From NCBI GenBank assembly GCA_943787375.1, contig CALSME010000009.1, forward strand, positions 1 through 64,000: a stretch of 64,000 nt of DNA, written 5' to 3'. The notes under the pieces were generated by a model. That model was not told the origin of the DNA, did no database searches, and saw only the letters and a list, made by a program, of their open reading frames with translations. Source of the stretch: an uncultured Polaribacter sp. GTDB taxonomy: Bacteria; Bacteroidota; Bacteroidia; Flavobacteriales; Flavobacteriaceae. A program made the translations under genes and the position numbers. Positions within the stretch are counted from its first letter, which is position 1. Every line of letters starts with the position of its first letter. Positions 26,075 through 35,084 of the stretch are shown one piece after another.

Positions 26075-27020
26075 ATGACTATTACACAATTAAAATATGT
26101 TTTGTCTGTTGCAGAATACAAAAATTTCACGGTTGCAGCAGCACATAGTTTTGTGACACAGCCAACGCTGAGTATGCAAATTCAAAAACTAGAGGAACAA
26201 TTAGAAATAAAAATATTTAACAGGTCTAAAAAACCGATTGAACTTACAGAAGTTGGAAAAAAAATTGTGAAACAAGCAAAAGTAATTGTAGACGAAAGCA
26301 ATCGAATTTTAGACATTGTTCATCTACAAAAGGGATATATTGGTGGCGAATTTAAGTTGGGAATTATACCGACTATCATGCCTACTTTGCTTCCAATGTT
26401 TCTAAATAACTTTACAAAAAAATACCCGAGAGTAAAGTTGATCATTGAAGAATTGACTACTGAGGATATCATGCGAAAATTAATTGACGGACATATAGAC
26501 GCAGCAATCGCAGCAACTCCTTTGGAAAATGAAGCCATAAAAGAAGAACCTTTATATTACGAGCCGTTTGTTGGATTGGTTCCTCAAAACCACCGTCTTT
26601 TCAATAAAAAACAGAATTACTTCTGACGAATTGGAAGTCGATGATATTTTACTCCTTGAAGATGGACACTGTTTTAAAGACAGTGTTATTAATCTCTGCA
26701 GCACCCACAAACTCGAAAACAAAAAAAGATTCCGATTAGAAAGCGGTAGTTTTGATACCTTAATTAAGTTATCCAAAGAAGGTTTGGGAATGACCTTGCT
26801 TCCATATTTGCATACATTAGATTTAAATGATGTTGATAAAAGTCATTTACGAGAATTCACCAATCCACCACCTGCAAGGGAAGTGAGTTTGATCTATCAT
26901 AAATCACAATTAAAAATGCAAATGATCGCGGCTTTGAAAACAACCATTGATGGAGTCATTAGAGGTGCAATCTCCTTTTCAGATGTAAAAATAATTAGTC
27001 CACTTCAACAAAAGAAATAA
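26075..27020 (+). pseudogene. oxyR: LysR-family hydrogen-peroxide sensor OxyR, frameshifted
   Basis: Two overlapping frames together make one full OxyR-type regulator. From the ATG at 26075 (MTITQLKYVLSVAEYKNF) the first frame has the LysR helix-turn-helix and half of the inducer domain, reaching HRLFNKKQNYF before a TGA at 26624. The second frame continues RITSDELEVDDILLLEDG and then GHCFKDSVINLCSTHK (about 26668-26715), with the two redox cysteines expected of OxyR (CF...and INLC), then LESGSFDTLIKLSKEGLGMTLLPYLHTL to 27020. Removing one A from the six-A run at 26606-26611 joins the frames exactly (FNKNRITSDEL). Either a real frameshift or a homopolymer sequencing error; the latter fits the otherwise intact sequence. 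Divergent from dps. Confidence 0.85.
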
Positions 27021-27029
27021 AATAAAAAA

Positions 27030-27099
27030 ACATTCATTGTACAGGTGCTAAAAACAGGGACTAAAAACGGTCTTTATGGACAATCGATACAATGAATGT
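27030..27099 (-). terminator. Long-loop hairpin, terminator of the ABC-F gene
   Basis: A perfect 12-bp inverted repeat, ACATTCATTGTA (27030-27041) and TACAATGAATGT (27088-27099), around 46 bases. On the minus strand it follows the ABC-F stop by 11 bases and ends in seven Ts. The inner 46 bases hold a direct repeat CTAAAAAC(A/G)GG and a short nested stem. The size is unusual for a simple terminator. Confidence 0.55.
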
Positions 27100-27110
27100 C
27101 TTCTTCTATA

Positions 27111-28730
27111 TTAAGAATACATTTTCTCTCTTAATTCTTTTATTTTTGGGTCAGCCAAATAATCATCAAAGGTAGTGTGTCGATCAATGATTCCTTTTGG
27201 GGTTAATTCAATCACACGATTTGCTACTGTTTGTGCAAACTCATGATCATGTGTAGAGAAAAGTAAAGTTCCTGGAAAATTAATCAGCGAATTGTTTAAA
27301 GACTGAATCGATTCTAAATCTAAGTGATTTGTAGGTTCATCTAACAACAAAATATTTGCTCTTTTCATCATCATTCTTGAAAGCATACAACGTACTTTTT
27401 CACCTCCAGATAAAACGTTACTTTTCTTCAAGGCTTCTTCTCCAGAAAAGATCATTTTTCCTAGAAAACCACGAATAAAAACTTCTTCTCGTTCTTCTTC
27501 AGTTTGTGCATATTGTCGCAGCCAGTCAACAAGGTTCAAGTCTCCATTTTGAAAAAAGGAAGAATTGTCTAGCGGTAAATAAGACTGGGTAGTGGTAACT
27601 CCCCAATTATGTGTACCTGCATCTGGCTTTACATTGTTGGTAATAATTTGATAAAAAGCAGTAACAGCTCTTGAATTTTTTGAAATAATAGCGACTTTAT
27701 CTCCTTTGTTAAGATTGATGTCGACATTGGAAAATAATTTCTCTCCTTCAAACTCTTTAGAAAGCCCTTCCACATTTAAAATTTGATCTCCTGCTTCTCG
27801 ATCGCTTTTAAAAATAATTGCTGGATACCTTCTACTTGAAGGTCTTATGTCTTCAACATTTAACTTATCGATCATTTTCTTACGAGAAGTTGCTTGTTTT
27901 GACTTGGCCATATTGGCAGAAAAACGACGAATAAATTCTTCTAATTCTTTCTTTTTATCTTCTGCTTTTTTATTTTGTTGTGCTCTTTGTTTTGCGGCTA
28001 ACTGACTCGATTCGTACCAGAAAGTGTAATTTCCGGAGTAATGATTTATTTTACTAAAATCGATATCCGAAATATGCGTACAAACGGCATCTAAAAAGTG
28101 TCTATCATGGGATACTACAATTACGGTATTTTCAAAATTTGCCAAGAAGTTTTCTAACCAAGCGATTGTTTCAAAATCTAAATCATTCGTTGGCTCATCC
28201 ATGATAAGTACGTCAGGATTCCCAAATAGTGCCTGTGCAATTAATACACGTACTTTTTGTTTTCCATCTAAGTCTTTCATTAAGGTATAATGCAAGTCTT
28301 CTTTAATTCCTAGATTAGACAACATCGCCGCTGCATCAGAATCTGCATTCCAACCATTCATTTCTTCAAAAGTAATTTGAAGCTCCCCTATTTTTTCTGC
28401 ATTTTCATCCGTATAATCAGCATATAAATCATCAATTTGTTTTTTAATTGTAAACAAATCTTTGTTTCCCATAATAATGGTTTCTAATACTGGAAACTCA
28501 TCATATGCATAATGGTCTTGCGTTAAAACAGACATTCGTTTTCCTTTTTCTAGATGTACCTGACCAGATGTCGGTTCCATTTTTCCAGAAATAATTTTAA
28601 GAAATGTAGATTTACCAGCACCATTTGCTCCAATAATTCCGTAACAATTACCTTGTACAAACTTTGTATTTACTTCATCAAATAATATTCTTTTTCCAAA
28701 CTGAACTGATAAATTAGATACTGATAACAT
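27111..28730 (-). CDS. ABC-F family ATPase (YbiT-like)
   Basis: 539 residues with two ABC cassettes and no membrane segment. Cassette 1: Walker A GANGAGKST (about 34-42), atypical signature LDGKQKVRVL and Walker B VLIMDEPTNDLD; linker rich in Lys/Gln (QRAQQNKKAEDKKKELEEF); cassette 2: degenerate Walker A region ISKNSRAVTAF in place of GxxGxGKS, signature LSGGEKVRCMLSR and ILLLDEPTNHLD. The altered second P-loop and LDGKQKV signature are typical of YbiT. ABC-F proteins bind the ribosomal E site and resolve stalled translation. Single gene. Confidence 0.9.
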   Translation of the reverse strand: MLSVSNLSVQFGKRILFDEVNTKFVQGNCYGIIGANGAGKSTFLKIISGKMEPTSGQVHLEKGKRMSVLTQDHYAYDEFPVLETIIMGNKDLFTIKKQIDDLYADYTDENAEKIGELQITFEEMNGWNADSDAAAMLSNLGIKEDLHYTLMKDLDGKQKVRVLIAQALFGNPDVLIMDEPTNDLDFETIAWLENFLANFENTVIVVSHDRHFLDAVCTHISDIDFSKINHYSGNYTFWYESSQLAAKQRAQQNKKAEDKKKELEEFIRRFSANMAKSKQATSRKKMIDKLNVEDIRPSSRRYPAIIFKSDREAGDQILNVEGLSKEFEGEKLFSNVDINLNKGDKVAIISKNSRAVTAFYQIITNNVKPDAGTHNWGVTTTQSYLPLDNSSFFQNGDLNLVDWLRQYAQTEEEREEVFIRGFLGKMIFSGEEALKKSNVLSGGEKVRCMLSRMMMKRANILLLDEPTNHLDLESIQSLNNSLINFPGTLLFSTHDHEFAQTVANRVIELTPKGIIDRHTTFDDYLADPKIKELREKMYS

Positions 28731-28961
28731 ACTTTTTACTGTTTTAAAATTTTGTGCAAAAATAGGAAATTGATTTTGTTTTTACATACAGAAATACAGC
28801 TGTTTTGCAATCCATTAAAAATTAATTGCAAAACAAAAAATTGAATTCCATTTTTTAATCTATTTTATTAAAATTGCTTTAAGAATGGACTTTTTAACAG
28901 CTAATTAACAATATATAGTCCTACAGATGTTTAAATTTGCGTGTGTAATACCCCAATAATA

Positions 28962-30353
28962 ATGAAACCCATTATTTCCCTATTTTCAACATGCCTCTTT
29001 TTAGCTGTTTTTGTTAGTTGTAACAAAACTGTTAGAGTTAGCACTACTTATTTTGGAGGTAAAATTATGAATCCAAAAAGCAACCATGTCATTTTGTATG
29101 CTATGGATAAGGTAATTGATACTTTTTCAATTAATGCTGAGAATAAATTTGGAGGCACCTTAGATTCTATTCAAGAGGGACTTTATTATTTTGTTCATGG
29201 AAACGAAAATCAATTTTTATACATCGAACCAAAAGACAGTATAATGTTGAGCTTAAATACTTGGGATTTTGATGAATCGTTGGTTTTTTCTGGAATTGGT
29301 GCTGAGCGAAACAATCTCTTAATTGATTGTTTTTTACAATTTGAAAAAGATGAAATAACATTTTATAAATACAATTCATTAAAACCAACATCTTTTAAGG
29401 CAAAGGTAGACTCTATCATTTCAATCAGAGAAGACACCTATGCAGCTTATGTGAAAAGGCATCCTACAGAAACCCAAAAATTTAAGGAAGTATTAAAAAT
29501 AGCACTTACCTACCCTGTTTATGCGCGAATAGAAAGTTATCCAATCTCGCATGCAAAAAAAATGAAATTAGAGCGTTTTCCAACCCTTCCTTTATCATTT
29601 TATGAATATCGAAAAGACGTCGATATAAATAAAGATGCTTTAATGTACTACAAACCTTATAGTAAATACATTACTAATTATTTATACAATGCAACCTATG
29701 CCAATAGACACGCACCGATGCAAAATAATTTTACCTCTAATTTTACAGTGGATTTATTAAATACAATTGATGCAAAAGTGAGTTCTAAAACATTTAAAAA
29801 TGCCTTTTTAAAACAAACCTTAATCAGTCATTTTTATAAAAAATCGACCTGTGATATTAACAATAACGAATTTGAGGTCTATTTTGCATTGAGTTCGAAT
29901 GAGAAAGATAAAAACTTAGTAAGGAAACTGCTAAAAGACAATCAGACAATTCATAAAAATCATGAAATAGAAAATTTCTATGTGCATGATTTTACAAATG
30001 CAAGCTACGCCATTCAAGATGTAATAAAAGACAAAAACACATTCTTGTTTTTTTGGAGTTCTAAATATGTATCAAAACCGTATGTTAGAGCACGCATCAA
30101 TTATTTATCCAACAAGTATCCAAATGTTCAATTTCTGACCCTTAAAATCGATGGAGACAGCACCGATCAGATTAAAAATTTAGATATTAAAAAACAATTC
30201 TTCATTGACCGTAATAGCGGCGCAAATTCTTTTTTGACAAGCAAAATGACACGTTCTTTGCTGATTAATAAAAAAGGAATCTTAACAAATGGATTCGCAT
30301 CCATAACTTCTAGAAATATCTACACGCAATTAGACCATTTGAACAATAATTAA
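28962..30353 (+). CDS. Lipoprotein with a C-terminal thioredoxin-like domain lacking CxxC
   Basis: 463 residues from the ATG at 28962 (MKPIISLFSTCLFLAVFVSC), with lipobox FVSC giving a lipidated Cys. The N-terminal 100 residues (GKIMNPKSNHVILY ... IEPKDSIMLSLN) look like the small beta domain found before TlpA-like thioredoxin domains in Bacteroidota. The C-terminus (KDKNTFLFFWSSKYVSKPYVRARINYL split around 355-380) has the strand-helix of a thioredoxin fold, but where CxxC is expected it reads WSSKYVSKPY, so no redox activity. Function unknown; such proteins may be scaffold relatives of TlpA. Not linked in operon with neighbours. Confidence 0.8.
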   Translation: MKPIISLFSTCLFLAVFVSCNKTVRVSTTYFGGKIMNPKSNHVILYAMDKVIDTFSINAENKFGGTLDSIQEGLYYFVHGNENQFLYIEPKDSIMLSLNTWDFDESLVFSGIGAERNNLLIDCFLQFEKDEITFYKYNSLKPTSFKAKVDSIISIREDTYAAYVKRHPTETQKFKEVLKIALTYPVYARIESYPISHAKKMKLERFPTLPLSFYEYRKDVDINKDALMYYKPYSKYITNYLYNATYANRHAPMQNNFTSNFTVDLLNTIDAKVSSKTFKNAFLKQTLISHFYKKSTCDINNNEFEVYFALSSNEKDKNLVRKLLKDNQTIHKNHEIENFYVHDFTNASYAIQDVIKDKNTFLFFWSSKYVSKPYVRARINYLSNKYPNVQFLTLKIDGDSTDQIKNLDIKKQFFIDRNSGANSFLTSKMTRSLLINKKGILTNGFASITSRNIYTQLDHLNNN

Positions 30354-30391
30354 TTTATTGCTTTTACCAAGCCTATCTTGTTTATTTAGCA

Positions 30392-30495
30392 TACCTTTGC
30401 GCGATTTTAAATTTGGGGTGAAACCCTAAGAAAATCAAGTCGAATTATAAATACGGTTTGCAGGTGGGCGTCTGTGAATCAACAAAAAACACAGA
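30392..30495 (+). promoter_or_regulatory. Promoter box and structured 5' leader of the DEAD-box helicase gene
   Basis: TACCTTTG (30392-30399) is a TAnnTTTG box, giving a leader of about 90 bases. Two hairpins are visible: GGG-GTGAAA-CCC and a six-bp stem TCTGTG (30471-30476) / CACAGA (30490-30495) whose last base directly precedes the ATG at 30496. Long structured leaders are known for cold-shock mRNAs such as deaD and csp in other bacteria. The stem next to the start codon could hinder ribosome access; that is inference. Confidence 0.5.
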
Positions 30496-32328
30496 ATGTC
30501 AACATTTTTAGAATTGGGTTTAAAAGAACCTATCAACAAAGCATTAACAGATTTAGGCTATGAAAAGCCAACTGTTATTCAAGAAAAAGCAATACCGCAA
30601 ATTATTTCTTCTACCGACGATTTAAAAGCATTTGCACAAACAGGTACCGGTAAAACTGCTGCCTTCAGTTTACCAATATTAGAACTTTTAGATGAAAAGA
30701 ATGGCAATGTACAAGCAATCATACTTTCTCCAACGAGAGAGCTTGCTGTGCAAATTGGGAACAACATTAAAGACTTTTGTAAATATTTACCCGATGTTAA
30801 AGTAACTACCGTTTATGGTGGTTCTAGCATGGAAGATCAAATTAGATCTTTAAAAAGAGGTTCTCAAATTGTCGTTGGAACTCCTGGTAGAACCGTCGAT
30901 TTAATTAAAAGAAGAGCTTTAAAATTAGGAAACGTTCAATGGTTAGTCTTAGATGAAGCTGATGAAATGTTAAACATGGGTTTTAAAGACGAATTAGATA
31001 AAGTCTTAGAAGCAACTCCAGAAACAAAGCAAACCTTATTATTTTCTGCAACGTTTCCCAGAGAAGTGGAAGCAATTGCTAGAAACTACATGACCAAACC
31101 CGTAGAAATTACTTCTGGGGAAAAGAATTCAGGTTCAGAAAATGTAAGTCACGAATACTATTCAGTGACGGAAAGAACTCGCTACCCTGCTTTAAAAAGA
31201 ATTGCAGATTTAAATCCAGATATTTACGCGATTATCTTTTGTAGAACTCGTAGAGAAACGCAAGAAGTTGCAGACAACCTAATTAGAGACGGTTATAGTG
31301 CCGATTCTTTGCATGGAGATTTATCCCAAGGACAACGTGATTCTGTAATGGGTAAATTTAGAAAGAAAACCATTAAGATATTAGTAGCCACAGATGTTGC
31401 TGCTCGTGGATTGGATGTTACTGAATTGACACACGTATTGAACCACAAATTACCAGACCAGATTGAGAACTACACACACAGAAGTGGTAGAACAGGAAGA
31501 GCTGGAAACAAAGGAGTTTCTATTGTTTTGGTTAATGGAAAAGAGAAAGGAAAATTACGTCAGATCGAAAGAATCATAAAAAAGAAATTTGTTGAAGGAA
31601 AAGTTCCTACTGGTAAAGAAATTATTAAAAACCAGTTAATCAATTTGATTGACAAGGTTCAAAATACGGAAGTAAATGAATCTGAAATGGAAGAATTCTT
31701 ACCAAGTATTTACGAGAAATTAGAAGCATTAGATCGTGAAGAATTGATTAAGAAGTTTGTTTCTTTAGAGTTCAATACCATGTTAAAGTATTATGAAAAC
31801 TCGAAAGATTTAAATAATTTATCGTCTAAAGACAATTCTAGAGCAAGAGCTTCAGATGAAAACATGACGCGTTTCTTTATCAATATTGGAAGAAAAGACA
31901 GCTTGAATCCTGGGAAATTAATTGGTTTAATTAATGAGCAGAATATTGGCGACAAAGTAGAAATCGGTGCGATTGATATTTTAGATACTTTTTCTTTCTT
32001 TGAAATCGATAAAAATTACGAAGACGCAACCTTGTCTGCATTCTTAGACAACCAACCCGACTTTGATGGTCGTTCGGTAAATGTTGAAATCACCAAAAAA
32101 GAACGTGGCGGTGGCGGCGGTCGAAGAGGTGGTGGAGATCGTAAGTCTTTCGGAAATAAAAGAGAAGGTGGTTTTGGTCGTAAAAGAAGTTCAGACGGTG
32201 GTTCTTCAAGAAGAAGAAGCAGTGATACTAGCAGAAGATCAGAAAGATCATCAGACAGACCAGACAGAGCTAGCAGAAGTGCTAGCGATAGAGGTCCAGG
32301 CGGTTTCGGAAGAAGACGTAAAGACTAA
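30496..32328 (+). CDS. deaD: DEAD-box ATP-dependent RNA helicase with RGG-rich tail
   Basis: 610 residues. All helicase motifs are visible: Q motif ... TVIQEKAIPQI, AQTGTGKTAAF (I), SPTRELAVQ (Ia), VLDEADEML (II), SATFP (III), then HRSGRTGRAG (VI) in domain 2. A DbpA-type RNA-binding domain follows (about 455-540; FFINIGRKDSLNPGKLIGLIN), then a 75-residue Gly/Arg/Ser-rich tail (GGGGGRRGGGDRK ... RRRSSDTSRRSE). This layout is that of CsdA/DeaD, which unwinds rRNA and mRNA structure in the cold and during ribosome assembly. The gene symbol is by family. Followed by a strong terminator. Confidence 0.92.
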   Translation: MSTFLELGLKEPINKALTDLGYEKPTVIQEKAIPQIISSTDDLKAFAQTGTGKTAAFSLPILELLDEKNGNVQAIILSPTRELAVQIGNNIKDFCKYLPDVKVTTVYGGSSMEDQIRSLKRGSQIVVGTPGRTVDLIKRRALKLGNVQWLVLDEADEMLNMGFKDELDKVLEATPETKQTLLFSATFPREVEAIARNYMTKPVEITSGEKNSGSENVSHEYYSVTERTRYPALKRIADLNPDIYAIIFCRTRRETQEVADNLIRDGYSADSLHGDLSQGQRDSVMGKFRKKTIKILVATDVAARGLDVTELTHVLNHKLPDQIENYTHRSGRTGRAGNKGVSIVLVNGKEKGKLRQIERIIKKKFVEGKVPTGKEIIKNQLINLIDKVQNTEVNESEMEEFLPSIYEKLEALDREELIKKFVSLEFNTMLKYYENSKDLNNLSSKDNSRARASDENMTRFFINIGRKDSLNPGKLIGLINEQNIGDKVEIGAIDILDTFSFFEIDKNYEDATLSAFLDNQPDFDGRSVNVEITKKERGGGGGRRGGGDRKSFGNKREGGFGRKRSSDGGSSRRRSSDTSRRSERSSDRPDRASRSASDRGPGGFGRRRKD

Positions 32329-32350
32329 TGCATATAAAATAAAGTATTTA

Positions 32351-32383
32351 AAAACGCACTTGTTACCAAGTGCGTTTTTTTTT
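32351..32383 (+). terminator. Terminator of the DEAD-box helicase gene
   Basis: Perfect 12-bp stem AAAACGCACTTG / CAAGTGCGTTTT with loop TTAC and a T tract; 23 bp after the stop. Confidence 0.92.
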
Positions 32384-32448
32384 GCCGTTTACGTTAAATA
32401 AATGCCTTAAAAAAAGTACATTCGCTTCGCCCTATTATAACACTTTAA

Positions 32449-33333
32449 ATGCCACAGCTTCTTAAAAATAACCAGCTAACACTCCAGTTAGATTTGCCCT
32501 CTGAAAACTATTGCTTTTCGAGGTTTGACTGGACTGGAAAAATAACGGCTCTAAAGTATAAGGGGCTCTTTATTACGGGAAGCGAAAATAACGAAGGAGA
32601 TCCAGAGAATTTGCTTGGCAAAGGGTTTTACAATGAATTTGGAATAGAATCTCCCTTGGGCTTTTCCGAAACTCCTATTGGGGGATGGTTTCACAAAATT
32701 GGTGTGGGCCTTTTAAAAAAAGAGGAGGCACTTTACCAACCAGGAAAAAAATACCAAATAAAACCGGCCATATTTAAAGTAAACCAAACAGCCAATCGGA
32801 TTTTTATACGCTGTACATCGGAGTCCATGAATGGCTATTCCTATGTATTGGAAAAGAATATTGTGTTGCTTGAAAACGGTTTTAGAATTGATTATAAATT
32901 ACAGAATACCGGGACCAAAAAAATTGTAACGGATGAATATGTGCACAATTTCATGGCAATTGACAAAGATCCTATTGGTAACAATTACAGCTTGGAATTT
33001 CCTTTTCAGTTGCAACCCACACACTTTATAGAAACAGTGAACCCAGAACAGAAGGTGCAGTTTGGAGATAGTAAAATAACTTTTACAGATACCATAGACG
33101 AAACCTTTTTTTTTAGCAACCTTTCCGGAGATAAAAGGGTACGCGCGCAATGGGAACTCAAAAACCGTAAAAAGAAGCTTATAATTCGTGAAACTGGCAA
33201 TTTTAAAACCAATAAAGTAAACCTTTGGGGCACAAAGCATGTCATGAGTCCAGAACTGTTTTTCAGTATTGACTTGACAACAAACACTTCGGTTGCCTGG
33301 TCTCGAAAATTTGAGCTGTTGGAAACCAAATAG
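32449..33333 (+). CDS. Aldose 1-epimerase/galactose mutarotase-like protein
   Basis: 294 residues, almost all beta. The start (LDLPSENYCFSRFDWTGKITALKYKG split over residues 13-38) and the middle (GFYNEFGIESPLGF, KIGVGLLKKE, TDEYVHNFMAID) match the supersandwich fold of aldose epimerase-like proteins; His in EYVHNFMAID and Glu near the end of a barrel are candidate acid/base residues. No signal peptide, so cytoplasmic. Substrate unknown. It lies between the helicase and the accessory cassette and uses slightly richer GC and different codons (for example CGG, GCG) than its neighbours, hinting at transfer, but this was judged by eye. Confidence 0.65.
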   Translation: MPQLLKNNQLTLQLDLPSENYCFSRFDWTGKITALKYKGLFITGSENNEGDPENLLGKGFYNEFGIESPLGFSETPIGGWFHKIGVGLLKKEEALYQPGKKYQIKPAIFKVNQTANRIFIRCTSESMNGYSYVLEKNIVLLENGFRIDYKLQNTGTKKIVTDEYVHNFMAIDKDPIGNNYSLEFPFQLQPTHFIETVNPEQKVQFGDSKITFTDTIDETFFFSNLSGDKRVRAQWELKNRKKKLIIRETGNFKTNKVNLWGTKHVMSPELFFSIDLTTNTSVAWSRKFELLETK

Positions 33334-33749
33334 TAAGCATTACGCCCCCCTTCTTCCCTAGTGGATTATTTTTTGTTAACATATTTATAATCAATAACAT
33401 ACCTGTTAATAGTTGGCAAAACCAACGGGTTTTGGTGGTCCTAAAAAAACCACTTATTCCCAAATAACCACCACTTATTCCAAAAATACACCCACTTATT
33501 TATTTGCATACAAAAAAAATATTTTTTTAACTTAAGTTTACAGAAAGAATCTTTTGTACAACTTGATAAAAAATAGTGTTTTCTTAAAATAGAATCGGGA
33601 TAACAGTATAAAATAGAAGGATATAACGAGTTAGCTACAAGGCAAGCCAAACGCATAAACAGCACATTTGGTTTTTGCCAAAGCTAAAGCCAACAACTGA
33701 AAAAACCAAAAGAGCTGTTTTTTGCCAACGCTGATGAAATGGAATAGAA
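33334..33749. repeat. Gene-free left border of the accessory cassette with several repeats
   Basis: No convincing gene in these 416 bases. Seen: a hairpin CAAAACC-AACG-GGTTTTG near 33415-33432; the words CCACTTATT three times (33450, 33471, about 33492) with about 21-bp period in a stretch of CCAC/AAATA; and a segment GAGTTAGCTACAAGGCAAGCC (about 33629-33650) followed by two copies of GTTTTTTGCCAA(A/C)GCT about 43 bp apart before the first cassette gene. TTAGCTACAAGG here is close to the inverse of CCGTTGTAGATAA at the right border (37799-37811), so the two may be matching cassette ends. Confidence 0.5.
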
Positions 33750-35081
33750 ATGAGAACTGAATTAAAAAAACTACATCTGACTTTACTCTGCGGACTGATT
33801 TGGTCGCTGACTTTTAGTCAAGTGAAATTACCTAAAACACCAACAGTTTCAAACCTCAAAGTTGTTACACCGAATTTGGGAATACCAAAAAACACTTTAT
33901 CCAAAACCAACTTTCCGATTTCTCAACCAAATGGAATGAGTGTTTACAAACAAGACAGAAAAAGAGTTGTACAACAACAAAACGAACTGAAACAAATCTA
34001 TGCGGAATTAAAAGCTGACCGAATTAACTACTCTTTAGCAAGTTACAGCAATATTGAAAGTACTAGGCATTACCGAAACGCTTTTGACCAATTAACGGAA
34101 ATAAACGCAGGTAACTTTTCCGTGAAGGAAGCTACCTTCATAATTGAAAATGCTTTTTTTGAGGAAAAAATGGACTACTCTGAATTTGAAAAAGTAGTCA
34201 AGCAAACTGGTGACTTTCTTCGTGAGAAAATGGACGAATTGGGTTATGACCAAAATAGAAACTTGGCGAAAAACTTTATGCTCTTTCAATTCTTTTCAGA
34301 CACGTTACAAATAAAATCTAAAAATTTAAAACATCTACCTTTTAAATACGACTTTGAAGATTATTTAGGAATTAAAGATTGGTCTAAAATGTTTGTATCA
34401 AAATTATTAGCAACAGGAAAAGGACAATGTAATTCATTACCTCGTTTGTATTTAATACTTGCAGAAGAAATTGGAGCAGAAGCATTTTTATCATTATCAC
34501 CTAACCATTCGTACATCAAATTTAAAGACGAGGAAGAAAATTGGTATAACGTTGAATTAACAAATGGAATGTTTACAACAGAATCTATGATTTTACAATC
34601 GGGGTTCATAAAATCCGAAGCTTTACAAAGTGGAATCTATATGCAACAAATGACAGAAAAACAGTTGCTATCGCAACTGTATTCTGATTTTGCACAAGGT
34701 TATGCTCGTAAGTTTGGTTATGACCCATTTGTTAAAAAAGTTATAGACAAAGCGTTAAAATTATATCCAAATAGCATCACAGCGAATATGATGAATTCAA
34801 GTTACTTAACTATCCAATTTGAGTACGTTGCCAAACAAGTTGGCATCAATCCAAGAAATAGAAAAGATTTACAAAATATTCGTAATTTTCCAAATATTGT
34901 AAAATTGTTAAACAATGTAAATGCGCAATATAATAAAGTAGATGATTTAGGTTTTGAGTTTATGTCGGCAGAAGCCTACCAAAATTGGTTAGCTTCGCTA
35001 AAAGAAACCAAACAAAAACAAGATAGTGAGAATATGAAACAGCAATTTAACATCAAACTTAAAAAAACATTTAAAAATTAA
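33750..35081 (+). CDS. Secreted transglutaminase/papain-like cysteine enzyme candidate, paralogue A
   Basis: 443 residues with an N-terminal signal peptide (LHLTLLCGLIWSLTFSQ, cut after about Gln24). A proline/asparagine-rich stretch (25-70) and helical region lead to a core KDWSKMFVSKLLATGKGQCNS in which Cys227 opens a helix, followed by His253 (LSPNHSYIK) and Glu269 (WYNVELTNG), the Cys-His-acid order of the transglutaminase/papain-like fold. A helical C-terminus (TPR-like region IDKALKLYPNSITANMM) follows. First gene of a four-gene run with gaps of 3, 2 and 2 bp. I do not recognise a named family. A peptidase, amidase or cross-linking activity on cell-surface or partner proteins is inferred only from the triad. 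Confidence 0.8.
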   Translation: MRTELKKLHLTLLCGLIWSLTFSQVKLPKTPTVSNLKVVTPNLGIPKNTLSKTNFPISQPNGMSVYKQDRKRVVQQQNELKQIYAELKADRINYSLASYSNIESTRHYRNAFDQLTEINAGNFSVKEATFIIENAFFEEKMDYSEFEKVVKQTGDFLREKMDELGYDQNRNLAKNFMLFQFFSDTLQIKSKNLKHLPFKYDFEDYLGIKDWSKMFVSKLLATGKGQCNSLPRLYLILAEEIGAEAFLSLSPNHSYIKFKDEEENWYNVELTNGMFTTESMILQSGFIKSEALQSGIYMQQMTEKQLLSQLYSDFAQGYARKFGYDPFVKKVIDKALKLYPNSITANMMNSSYLTIQFEYVAKQVGINPRNRKDLQNIRNFPNIVKLLNNVNAQYNKVDDLGFEFMSAEAYQNWLASLKETKQKQDSENMKQQFNIKLKKTFKN

Positions 35082-35084
35082 GCA

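Noticed and set aside
26600-26630. Programmed -1 ribosomal frameshift in oxyR at the A-rich stretch
   Set aside because: Joining the frames needs a +1 shift, not -1, so the A AAA AAC-like heptamer is in the wrong phase; an indel is simpler.
32081-32401. A 106-codon frame over the end of the DEAD-box gene
   Set aside because: It is a shifted reading of the Gly/Arg/Ser-rich tail (Val/Glu-rich) and crosses the terminator.
33440-33505. CRISPR-like repeat array
   Set aside because: Repeats are about nine bases and only three copies, spacers are similar to each other, and no cas genes are present.
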